Below, piece by piece: positions 1-5,248 of a DNA stretch of 11,205 nt. Each line of letters starts with the position of its first letter. The stretch's first letter is position 1. The notes below the pieces were generated by a model. The model made no database searches and had not been told where the DNA came from. It worked only from the letters and a program-made list of their open reading frames with translations. The stretch comes from JACQFV01 sp964593585 (lineage in GTDB: Bacteria; Zixibacteria; MSB-5A5; WJJR01), in NCBI GenBank assembly GCA_964593585.1, contig CAZQIZ010000053.1, positions 1 to 11,205 on the forward strand. The letters are read 5' to 3'. The position numbers and the translations under genes were made by a program.

Positions 1-2
1 GC

Positions 3-51
3 ATCCTGATCTGTCATCGTACATTGCAATCGTCATTATGTTAGAGGGTCT
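3..51 (+). repeat. Left copy of a 49-bp terminal inverted repeat
   Basis: This stretch is the exact reverse complement of 11157-11205 over 49 bases. Identity stops abruptly inside: TAGCG follows here, while AAGAATC follows on the complementary strand at the right end. It is clearly more AT-rich (about 40% GC by eye) than the rest of the window. It contains the 8-bp palindrome ATTGCAAT and a short internal direct repeat, ATCGT(A)CATT. The left copy has two extra bases (GC) outside it, so the true repeat probably continues beyond the window. It may be the edge of a longer repeat or insertion sequence lying on both sides of this segment, or an assembly-graph overlap. Confidence 0.9.
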
Positions 52-74
52 TAGCGTTTTCGTTAAGGGAGTTT

Positions 75-104
75 CAAGACGGCGGCTTTCAAGCCGCCGT
101 CTTG
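75..104. repeat. Perfect GC-rich hairpin downstream of the RHH gene
   Basis: The arms CAAGACGGCGGCTT (75-88) and AAGCCGCCGTCTTG (91-104) are perfectly complementary over 14 bp with only TC between them. It lies about 35 bp beyond the stop of the minus-strand ribbon-helix-helix gene, so it could end that transcript, but no T-run follows on the minus strand. It could equally be a dispersed palindromic repeat. The symmetry is certain, the role is not. Confidence 0.7.
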
Positions 105-138
105 CTTTCTGGGGACACTCAATGGGAGGTCGGGGCAT

Positions 139-333
139 TCAACTTGTTCGATCCTCGGATGGACCCGATTTGCTCTCCGGACGCACCTTCGCCCGCTTCG
201 CCTCCTTCAGCGCCCGGCGCAACAGGTACTCGATCTGCGCGTTGAGACTGCGCAAATCATCGTTGGCCCAGCGTTGCACCGCCTCCAACACCTGGGGGTC
301 GATGCGGAGAAGGAATGGTTTGCGTTCGCTCAC
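139..333 (-). CDS. Small ribbon-helix-helix (Arc-like) DNA-binding protein
   Basis: This 64-residue protein has the plan of an Arc/MetJ-type ribbon-helix-helix regulator. A short strand (KPFLLRID, residues 5-12) is followed by helix A (about 13-26, PQVLEAVQRWANDD) and a turn leading to helix B (about 28-45, RSLNAQIEYLLRRALKEA). The tail is basic and then polar. Such proteins dimerise and insert the paired strands into the DNA major groove. The start is GTG at 333, with AGGA about 9 nt upstream. It lies 118 bp downstream of the SPFH gene on the same strand, with REP-like hairpins in the gap. I recall this gene type recurring next to SPFH genes, which suggests it regulates or is co-expressed with its partner. 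Whether it binds the palindrome at 1341-1362 is inference. No toxin-like partner is visible. Confidence 0.8.
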   Translation of the reverse strand: MSERKPFLLRIDPQVLEAVQRWANDDLRSLNAQIEYLLRRALKEAKRAKVRPESKSGPSEDRTS

Positions 334-354
334 ACGCCTGTTTCCTGAATTCGC

Positions 355-434
355 AGGGTGGGTGCGGCTTTATCGCACCCACCGTTTTCGACGATCGCCG
401 CTGATGCTGGGTGCAAAGAGCGCACCCACCCTAC
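355..434. repeat. REP-like double-hairpin element between SPFH and RHH genes
   Basis: Two hairpins lie in tandem. The first (357-383) has a 10-bp perfect stem, GGTGGGTGCG/CGCACCCACC, around loop GCTTTAT. The second (408-428) has a 7-bp stem, TGGGTGC/GCACCCA, around loop AAAGAGC, which reads GCTCTTT on the other strand. The outermost arms (355-366 and 421-432) also pair perfectly over 12 bp, so the whole element can fold as one inverted repeat. The right edge reads CTAC (431-434), that is GTAG on the minus strand, the tetranucleotide known at the 5' edge of many REP sequences. The right hairpin closely resembles the one inside the 1502-1680 element. Confidence 0.75.
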
Positions 435-451
435 ATGAGCAGACACTCTGA

Positions 452-1309
452 TTATTGATAAATCGACCCGGCGTTGACCACCGGCTGCGCGCCGCGGTCG
501 CCGCAGAGGACCACCAGCATGTTCGAGACCATCTGCGCCTTGCGTTCCTCGTCGAGGTTGACAATCGCATGTTCCGAGAGGCGTTTGAGCGCCATCTCGA
601 CCATGCCGACCGCGCCCTCGACGATCTTCTGACGCGCCGCGACGATCGCGCCCGCCTGCTGGCGGCGCAGCATCACTTCGGCGATCTCGGGGGCATAGGC
701 CAGGTGGCTGATGCGCGCCTCGATCACCTCGACCCCCGCCTGCGCCAGACGGTCCTGGATTTCCTTTTTCAGATGCTCGGAAATCTGCGCGGTGTTGCCG
801 CGCAGCGACACCACTCCGTCCTCGTGCGAGTCATAGGGGTAATTGGTCGCCATGTTGCGCACCGCCGATTCGCTCTGCACCTCGACAAAGCGCTCGTAGT
901 TGTCGACGTGGAAACTCGCCTCGGCGGTGTCGACCACTTTCCAGACCACGATCGCGGCGATCTCGACCGGGTTGCCGTCGGTGTCGTTGACCTTCATCCG
1001 CGCGGTCTCGAAGTTGCGCACGCGCAGACTGATCCGCTTCTTCGTGTAGAACGGATTGGCCCAGCGCAACCCTTCCTCCTTGGCGGTGCCGACATACTTG
1101 CCGAACAACTGCATCACCCGGCCCTCATTGGGATTGACCATGAACAGCCCGGTCAGGAAGATGAAATCCAGCAGCGCGACCACCGCCCCGGTGATCTTCA
1201 GCGCCACCGTCCCGGTGATGACCAGATAGATGCAGTAAGCCATGAGGGCCAGCCCGACCAAGAGCGGCAACCACCCTGACATGACCTTGCGATGATTTTC
1301 GCGATACAT
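452..1309 (-). CDS. SPFH/band-7 domain membrane protein (stomatin/prohibitin-like)
   Basis: This 285-residue protein belongs to the SPFH (stomatin-prohibitin-flotillin-HflK/C) superfamily, membrane scaffold proteins that oligomerise in lipid microdomains and often regulate proteases or channels. Two hydrophobic segments (about residues 13-31 and 39-58) anchor the N-terminus. The band-7 domain then opens with VNPNEGRVMQLFGKYVGT and continues with EEGLRWANPF. A charged helical stretch rich in Ala, Glu and Arg (about 180-255) would carry the coiled coil. The ATG at 1309 is chosen because AAGGAGG lies 5 nt upstream. A GTG 18 bp further out would translate that Shine-Dalgarno site as KGG and is unlikely. 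A perfect palindrome lies about 30 bp upstream. The family is sure; the client or membrane process cannot be told from sequence. Confidence 0.92.
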   Translation of the reverse strand: MYRENHRKVMSGWLPLLVGLALMAYCIYLVITGTVALKITGAVVALLDFIFLTGLFMVNPNEGRVMQLFGKYVGTAKEEGLRWANPFYTKKRISLRVRNFETARMKVNDTDGNPVEIAAIVVWKVVDTAEASFHVDNYERFVEVQSESAVRNMATNYPYDSHEDGVVSLRGNTAQISEHLKKEIQDRLAQAGVEVIEARISHLAYAPEIAEVMLRRQQAGAIVAARQKIVEGAVGMVEMALKRLSEHAIVNLDEERKAQMVSNMLVVLCGDRGAQPVVNAGSIYQ

Positions 1310-1340
1310 TCCGCCTCCTTTGTCCACGACGGCGCGTGGT

Positions 1341-1362
1341 ATCGAAGTGATATCACTTCGAT
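1341..1362. promoter_or_regulatory. Perfect 22-bp palindrome, candidate operator of the SPFH gene
   Basis: The half-site ATCGAAGTGAT (1341-1351) is followed directly by its exact reverse complement ATCACTTCGAT (1352-1362). Its centre is the 8-bp core TGATATCA. It lies 31 bp upstream of the SPFH start codon, where a repressor would overlap the promoter or early transcript. The ribbon-helix-helix protein encoded two genes along is the obvious candidate ligand, since such dimers bind short palindromes, but nothing in the sequence proves this. I could not assign convincing -35/-10 boxes around it. Confidence 0.6.
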
Positions 1363-1501
1363 TTCATGATACGGCGGAAAGTCGGCAGCGTTGCACAAAA
1401 TCGGCGGGCGTTGCACGATTTCGCGTAACCTATTGTAAACAATGGCGTTGCTGTGGCGACGTCGTTCCTCGGTAGGCCAGAGCGGACTAGCGAAGTACTT
1501 C

Positions 1502-1680
1502 AGGAGGTCAGACATTCCTGTCTGACCTGCCGTCCCCGATTGCGGGGCGCTCTTGGCCCCGCGATCGCAATCGGCATTCTGCGGGAGGGTAACCCTGCCG
1601 CGCGTGTCGCCTCGTTCGGCGGGTCCCAAGAGCGGACCCACCTCACAAGGCGATGGACAGACAAAAATGTCCGTCCTCCT
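1502..1680. mobile_element. BIME/MITE-like nested palindromic element, copy 1
   Basis: This 179-bp element is a large imperfect palindrome made of five hairpins. The left end is GGAG followed by a stem GGTCAGACA/TGTCTGACC with loop TTCC (1506-1527). Next comes a GC-rich hairpin with stem GCGGGGC/GCCCCGC and loop GCTCTTG (1549-1555). A dyad around GAGGGTAACCCT sits at the exact centre (about 1591). A mirrored hairpin GGGTCC/GGACCC with loop CAAGAGC follows (1621-1639). The right end is GGACAGACA-AAAA-TGTCCGTCC followed by TCCT. The two inner loops are exact reverse complements, as expected for an inverted dimer. No coding capacity is evident. The outward GGAG plus hairpin recalls REP/BIME units moved in trans by RAYT transposases; that assignment is inference. 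Confidence 0.75.
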
Positions 1681-1708
1681 AAGAGCATAATTTGAGATGA
1701 ACGGAAAC

Positions 1709-1887
1709 AGGAGGTCAGACATTCCTGTCTGACCTGCCGTCCCCGATTGCGGGGCGCTCTTGGCCCCGCGATCGCAATCGGCATTCTGCGGGAGGGTAAC
1801 CCTGCCGCGCGTGTCGCCTCGTTCGGCGGGTCCCAAGAGCGGACCCACCTCACAAGGCGATGGACAGACAAAAATGTCCGTCCTCCT
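1709..1887. mobile_element. BIME/MITE-like nested palindromic element, copy 2
   Basis: This copy is identical to copy 1 (1502-1680) as far as I can read. Its loops GCTCTTG and CAAGAGC fall at 1756-1762 and 1834-1840. It is separated from copies 1 and 3 by the same 28-bp linker. Confidence 0.75.
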
Positions 1888-1915
1888 AAGAGCATAATTT
1901 GAGATGAACGGAAAC

Positions 1916-2093
1916 AGGAGGTCAGACATTCCTGTCTGACCTGCCGTCCCCGATTGCGGGGCGCTCTTGGCCCCGCGATCGGGGACGGCATCACACGGTA
2001 GGGCAGCCCTGCCGCATGTATCGCCCCGTTCGAAGGGTTATAAAGCCGACCCGCCTCACGAGGCGATGGACAGACAGGAATGTCTGTCCTCCT
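1916..2093. mobile_element. BIME/MITE-like nested palindromic element, copy 3 (diverged)
   Basis: The first 66 bases match copies 1 and 2 exactly. The remaining ~112 match at roughly three quarters of positions, by eye. This copy has the best outer arms: right hairpin GGACAGACA-GGAA-TGTCTGTCC (2068-2089) is perfect. It also has the best second hairpin, a 21-bp stem from 1942 to 1990 with a single T/G mismatch around loop GCTCTTG. The four-base block at 1982-1985 (GGGA here, CAAT in copies 1 and 2) is what completes that stem. The fourth hairpin is degenerate, but its loop ATAAAGC (2040-2046) is GCTTTAT on the other strand, identical to the loop at 367-373. Confidence 0.72.
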
Positions 2094-2119
2094 AAGAGGT
2101 GATCTCAAATGGATGGAGT

Positions 2120-2154
2120 CGTAGGGTGGACGGGCTCTATCCAGCCACCCTACG
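2120..2154. repeat. REP-like hairpin downstream of the 2-oxoacid oxidoreductase operon
   Basis: The arms CGTAGGGTGG (2120-2129) and CCACCCTACG (2145-2154) pair perfectly over 10 bp. After two mismatches the stem resumes with GG/CC around loop GCTCTAT (2134-2140). The 5' edges read GTAG on both strands, as in REP sequences. It begins 15 nt past the gamma-subunit stop, so it may also end or protect the operon mRNA, but no T-run follows. Confidence 0.65.
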
Positions 2155-2168
2155 CTCTGGCGTCTGGA

Positions 2169-2732
2169 TTACCGCGCCGGAACCACTTCGACCAATTCCC
2201 TGGCAAACGCGTAGCCGCGCTGGAGCGCCTTCATGTTGAGTTCTTCGGTGCCGCGGGGGATCGAGTCGCGCACGGCTTTCTCGACCGCGTCGAAGGACAT
2301 CAGATCGACGATGCCGGCGAAGGCGCCGACCATCACGATGTTCTGCACCAGCGTGCGGCCGATCTCCTCGGCGATGCGGGTGGCGGGGATGGCGTAGGTC
2401 TTCGCGGTCGGGGGATGCAGATTGCCCAGCCGGACAATGTCCTGCTCGTAGATCAGGATTGAGTTTGGCGCCAGTTGATGCGCAAACAGATTGTAGGCGT
2501 CCTGGTTGAACGCCACCAGAATCGTGGGATGCTTGATGTAGGGATAGGCGATCTCATCGACATCGATCATCACCTGCGCGGCGCAGGCCGAGCCGCGCGC
2601 CTCCGGCCCGAACGACTGGATCAGCGTGGCGTGGAAGCGGTCGAAGATCGAGGCCGCCTTGCCGAGGATGATGCCGGCGAGAATCACGCCCTGCCCGCCG
2701 AAGCCCGCAATCTTGATTTCCGCCCGGTTCAT
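2169..2732 (-). CDS. korC: 2-oxoacid:ferredoxin oxidoreductase, gamma subunit
   Basis: This 187-residue protein is the gamma (KorC/OorC) subunit of a 2-oxoglutarate-type ferredoxin oxidoreductase. These cytoplasmic enzymes decarboxylate a 2-oxoacid to its acyl-CoA and pass two electrons to ferredoxin, or run the reverse carboxylation. The N-terminus carries the family's glycine-rich motif GFGGQGVILAG (10-20), and FGPEARGSA follows at about residues 40-50. The start is ATG at 2732, which overlaps the beta-subunit TGA in an ATGA, so translation is probably coupled; a GGGGTGG stretch precedes it. It is the last gene of the operon, followed by the hairpin at 2120-2154. The length is normal for a free-standing gamma subunit, not fused to alpha as in many lineages. 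Choice of substrate cannot be read from this subunit. Confidence 0.93.
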   Translation of the reverse strand: MNRAEIKIAGFGGQGVILAGIILGKAASIFDRFHATLIQSFGPEARGSACAAQVMIDVDEIAYPYIKHPTILVAFNQDAYNLFAHQLAPNSILIYEQDIVRLGNLHPPTAKTYAIPATRIAEEIGRTLVQNIVMVGAFAGIVDLMSFDAVEKAVRDSIPRGTEELNMKALQRGYAFARELVEVVPAR

Positions 2733-3658
2733 CGCACCACCCCGCGCCAGGTATCGGGCATCACATACCGCTCGCCCAGGATTTTCTGCATCCGATCTAC
2801 TTGCGCCGTCAGATACGATGGCCGCTCGATGTTGACGAAGTTGCCGCACACGATCGGTCCATCCATGTGCAGATCGACCTCGCGCGTGTCGGCGCCGTTT
2901 TTGATCACGCTACGTTCGCGGTAGGCCTCCAGCATCGCCAGACCGTCGCCCTGTTTGTTGCGCCGCCCGAACAGCGTCGGACAGGGGGCGATCATCTCGA
3001 CAAAGGTGAAGCCCGGCTTGGTCAGCGCCGTCTTGATCGCGTTGGCCAGTTGCTTGACATGATAGACGGTCCAGCGCGACACGAACACCGCGCCGCACGA
3101 CTGCGCCAGGTAGGGCAGGTTGAACGGTTTTTCGACCGACCCATAGGGCGCGGTGGAGACGGTGCCGTCTTCCGGCGTGGTCGGCGCCATCTGCCCGCCG
3201 GTCATGCCGTAGTTGAAGTTGTTCACGCAGAGGACCGTCAGATCGACATTGCGCCGCGCCGCGTGGATGAAGTGGTTGCCGCCGATGGCAAACAGGTCGC
3301 CGTCGCCGGAGTAGACCACCACCTTGGTCTTCGGATGCGCCAGTTTCAGCCCGGTCGCAAACGGGATCGCGCGGCCATGCGTGGTGTGGAAGGTGTCCAG
3401 CCGCAGGTAGCCCGCCACCCGTCCGGTGCAGCCGATCCCCGAGACGATCGCGAGGTCCTCCTTGGGCAGCCCGAGGTCATCGACCGCGCGGGTGAAGCAG
3501 TTAACCGTGGTGCCGATGCCGCAGCCGGGGCACCAGATGTGCGGCATGCGTTCTTCGCGCAGCCATTCGCCGATCGGATGCGGGTCGTCCTCGACCGCGC
3601 AGGCGACGGGCGATTCCATCCCGGCCAGCGCGGACTCCATTTCCGGCAGATCGCTCAT
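2729..3658 (-). CDS. korB: 2-oxoacid:ferredoxin oxidoreductase, beta (TPP-binding) subunit
   Basis: This 309-residue protein is the catalytic beta subunit, which holds thiamine diphosphate and one [4Fe-4S] cluster. The TPP/Mg site is visible as GDGD (118-121) and NNFNYGMTGGQ (146-156). Likely cluster ligands are C43 and C46 in CPGCG, C77 in GCTGR, and C226 in APCP. The start is ATG at 3658, overlapping the alpha-subunit TGA as ATGA, with GAGGTG about 6 nt upstream inside the end of the alpha gene. The frame stays open further upstream to 3892, but that part lies within the alpha gene and is not translated as beta. About 40 residues precede CPGCG, a modest N-terminal extension. Alpha, beta, gamma and ferredoxin together make a complete enzyme. 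Confidence 0.95.
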   Translation of the reverse strand: MSDLPEMESALAGMESPVACAVEDDPHPIGEWLREERMPHIWCPGCGIGTTVNCFTRAVDDLGLPKEDLAIVSGIGCTGRVAGYLRLDTFHTTHGRAIPFATGLKLAHPKTKVVVYSGDGDLFAIGGNHFIHAARRNVDLTVLCVNNFNYGMTGGQMAPTTPEDGTVSTAPYGSVEKPFNLPYLAQSCGAVFVSRWTVYHVKQLANAIKTALTKPGFTFVEMIAPCPTLFGRRNKQGDGLAMLEAYRERSVIKNGADTREVDLHMDGPIVCGNFVNIERPSYLTAQVDRMQKILGERYVMPDTWRGVVR

Positions 3659-4827
3659 TTCGCCACCTCGATGATCGCGCGGTAGATGACTTCGGGATCG
3701 TGGACTTCGCCGCCGGCGTTGGGCACCAGCCGGACCGGCGCCCGGCCCGCCACCGCCCGCTCCACTTCGCGCACCATCTGCCCCATGTTCATCTCCGGCA
3801 CGACAAACCCCTTCACCCGTGCCGCGAGTTCGGCGATGCGCTTGCCGGCAAACGGCCACACGGTGATCAGGCGCAGGAGACCGACCTTGCATCCCTCGCG
3901 CCGCGCGCGGTCGATCGCCGGGTGGCAGACCCGCGCGGTGATGCCATAGGAGACGACGATGATTTCGGCGTCTTCGACACCATCCTCTTCCAGTTCGACG
4001 ATCTCATCGCGGTGATCGCGGATCTTGGCGATCAGCCGCTCGACCAACTTGGTCTGTGCCGCGGCGTTCATCGCCGGATAGCCCCGCTCGTCGTGGGTGA
4101 GCCCGGTGACGTGCGGAAAGTGGCCCAGCCCGACCTTGGTCATCGGCGGCACCAGCGATCCGTTGCTGGACTCGTCCAGTTCATACGGCCAGAATTCCTC
4201 GCCCGGCTTCTTGCCTGTCATGCGCCGCGGTTCAAGTTCGATCTGATCGGCCGGCGGGATGACCACACGCTCGAGCATGTGTCCGACGCACTCATCCATC
4301 ATCAGCAACACCGGTGTGCGGAATTTCTCCGACAGATTAAAGGCGCGGATGGTCAGATCGAAGCATTCCTGCGGCGAGGCGGGCGCCAGCGCGATGATCT
4401 CATAGTCGCCGTGGCTGCCCCAGCGCGCCTGCATCATGTCCGACTGCGCCGGCAAAGTCGGAAGCCCGGTCGAAGGTCCGCCGCGCTGGACATCGACCAG
4501 CACAAACGGCGTCTCGGTCATGATGCCATAGCCGAGATGCTCCATCATGAGCGAAAATCCGGGGCCGGAGGTCACGGTGATCGCCTTGGCGCCGCCCCAG
4601 ACCGCGCCCTGGATCGCGATCGACGCGGCCAGTTCATCCTCCATTTGGATGAATGTGCCGCCGGTGCGGGGGAAGCGCTGCGCCAGCCGTTCGACCACTT
4701 CGGTGGACGGCGTGATCGGATAGCCGGCGGAGAAATCGGCGCCCGCCGCCAGCGCGCCTTCGGCCGCGGCATGGTCGCCGTCAAGAAAATGCGTGCCTTC
4801 CAGCACGCCGCGTGGATTGGCCTTCAT
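3655..4827 (-). CDS. korA: 2-oxoacid:ferredoxin oxidoreductase, alpha subunit
   Basis: This 390-residue alpha subunit (KorA/OorA type) shows the conserved GYPITPSTE (35-43), which contacts the thiamine of TPP in the family. It also shows TSGPGFSLMMEHLGY (86-100) and DVQRGGPSTGLPT (112-124). The C-terminal half contains the transketolase-like domain II (about 260-390). The gamma domain is not fused at the N-terminus, so this is the short form. The start is ATG at 4827, 9 bp after the ferredoxin stop, with its AGGA Shine-Dalgarno overlapping that gene's TAG. The gene order ferredoxin-alpha-beta-gamma equals oorDABC of epsilonproteobacteria, which favours 2-oxoglutarate as substrate in an anaerobic or reductive TCA route. 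Another branched or aryl 2-oxoacid cannot be excluded from sequence alone. Confidence 0.94.
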   Translation of the reverse strand: MKANPRGVLEGTHFLDGDHAAAEGALAAGADFSAGYPITPSTEVVERLAQRFPRTGGTFIQMEDELAASIAIQGAVWGGAKAITVTSGPGFSLMMEHLGYGIMTETPFVLVDVQRGGPSTGLPTLPAQSDMMQARWGSHGDYEIIALAPASPQECFDLTIRAFNLSEKFRTPVLLMMDECVGHMLERVVIPPADQIELEPRRMTGKKPGEEFWPYELDESSNGSLVPPMTKVGLGHFPHVTGLTHDERGYPAMNAAAQTKLVERLIAKIRDHRDEIVELEEDGVEDAEIIVVSYGITARVCHPAIDRARREGCKVGLLRLITVWPFAGKRIAELAARVKGFVVPEMNMGQMVREVERAVAGRAPVRLVPNAGGEVHDPEVIYRAIIEVAK

Positions 4828-4836
4828 GCTTGTGTC

Positions 4837-5091
4837 CTATTTCTTCTTGGCGGACTTGACGCCAAAGATGGCAAAGTCGGGACAGTACATCCCGCACAGA
4901 TCGCAGCCGGAGCATTTGTCCGGGTGCGCCACGACCGGCGGGTGGTAGCCCTTGCGATTGAATGCGTTGCCCATCTCGAGCACGCCGGTCGGGCAGTACT
5001 CGGCGCAGAAGCCGCATCCTTTGCAGCGCTCGATGTTGATGACCACTTTCCCTTTGGGACCTGTTGCTTTCGGCTTGGCATCGCCTGCCAT
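4837..5091 (-). CDS. korD: 2x[4Fe-4S] ferredoxin subunit of 2-oxoacid:ferredoxin oxidoreductase (delta)
   Basis: This 84-residue protein carries two CxxCxxCxxxC(P) motifs: C23-C26-C29-C33 and C60-C63-C66-C70. Each should bind a [4Fe-4S] cluster with the last Cys of the other motif. A basic N-terminal tail (residues 1-15) and a Lys-rich C-terminus flank the core. It is the first gene of the operon and is the delta subunit (KorD/OorD) that takes electrons from the catalytic beta subunit. The start is ATG at 5091 with GGGAGA about 8 nt upstream. A promoter candidate lies at 5143-5171, giving a leader of about 45 nt. Its position in an intact korDABC cluster makes the role secure. Confidence 0.93.
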   Translation of the reverse strand: MAGDAKPKATGPKGKVVINIERCKGCGFCAEYCPTGVLEMGNAFNRKGYHPPVVAHPDKCSGCDLCGMYCPDFAIFGVKSAKKK

Positions 5092-5142
5092 GTTCTCTCT
5101 CCCGCAATTAGGAGGCCGTCACCGGCGACGAACTCCACTGAA

Positions 5143-5171
5143 ACTATACGGATTGCCTGGGGTCAACCCAA
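5143..5171 (-). promoter_or_regulatory. Sigma70-like promoter candidate for the korDABC operon
   Basis: On the minus strand, TTGGGT (5171-5166) and TATAGT (5148-5143) are separated by exactly 17 bp. Transcription would start near 5136, about 45 nt before the ferredoxin ATG. The -10 box matches 5 of 6 bases of TATAAT. This is a prediction from spacing and consensus only. Confidence 0.5.
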
Positions 5172-5208
5172 TGGCCGGGGGGGCCGAATTGACAGCGCCC
5201 CTTTGGTT

Positions 5209-5238
5209 TTGACATTCTGGACTGATTCTGCGGTATTT
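5209..5238 (+). promoter_or_regulatory. Promoter candidate for the CPXCG gene, possibly leaderless
   Basis: TTGACA (5209-5214) is a perfect -35 box, followed after 18 bp by GTATTT (5233-5238), a weak -10. Transcription from it would begin within a few bases of the ATG at 5249. That would explain why no Shine-Dalgarno site precedes that gene. A second TTGACA lies 20 bp upstream at 5189-5194, without an obvious -10 box. Confidence 0.35.
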
Positions 5239-5248
5239 GCGCTCCGCG

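Larger units (their letters stand above)
1501..1981. repeat. 207-bp tandem direct repeat (2 identical units plus 67 bp)
   Basis: Positions 1501-1707 and 1708-1914 appear identical base for base, and the identity runs on for 67 bases into a third unit before breaking at 1982. Each unit is one ~179-bp palindromic element plus a 28-bp linker (1681-1708 and 1888-1915). The left edge of the identity falls one base outside the element edge. The period of 207 is a multiple of three, so all frames stay in register and spurious repetitive reading frames cross the array. Exact identity suggests a recent duplication by unequal recombination. Confidence 0.92.

Noticed and set aside
139..1309. RHH protein as antitoxin of a toxin-antitoxin pair
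   Set aside because: The neighbouring gene is an SPFH membrane protein and no small toxin-like gene is adjacent.
1310..1327. GTG start of the SPFH gene 18 bp upstream
   Set aside because: It would translate the Shine-Dalgarno sequence AAGGAGG. The ATG at 1309 is perfectly spaced from it.
1501..2093. CRISPR array
   Set aside because: The units are 207 bp apart with near-identical linkers rather than unique spacers, and each unit is a long palindrome. No cas genes are present.
1500..2108. A repetitive 202-residue minus-strand protein
   Set aside because: It consists only of translated palindromic elements and stays open in register because the repeat period is a multiple of three.
3659..3892. 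Extended start of korB to give 387 residues
   Set aside because: That stretch lies within korA in another frame. The ATG at 3658 has a Shine-Dalgarno site, overlaps the korA stop as ATGA, and gives a normal beta-subunit length.
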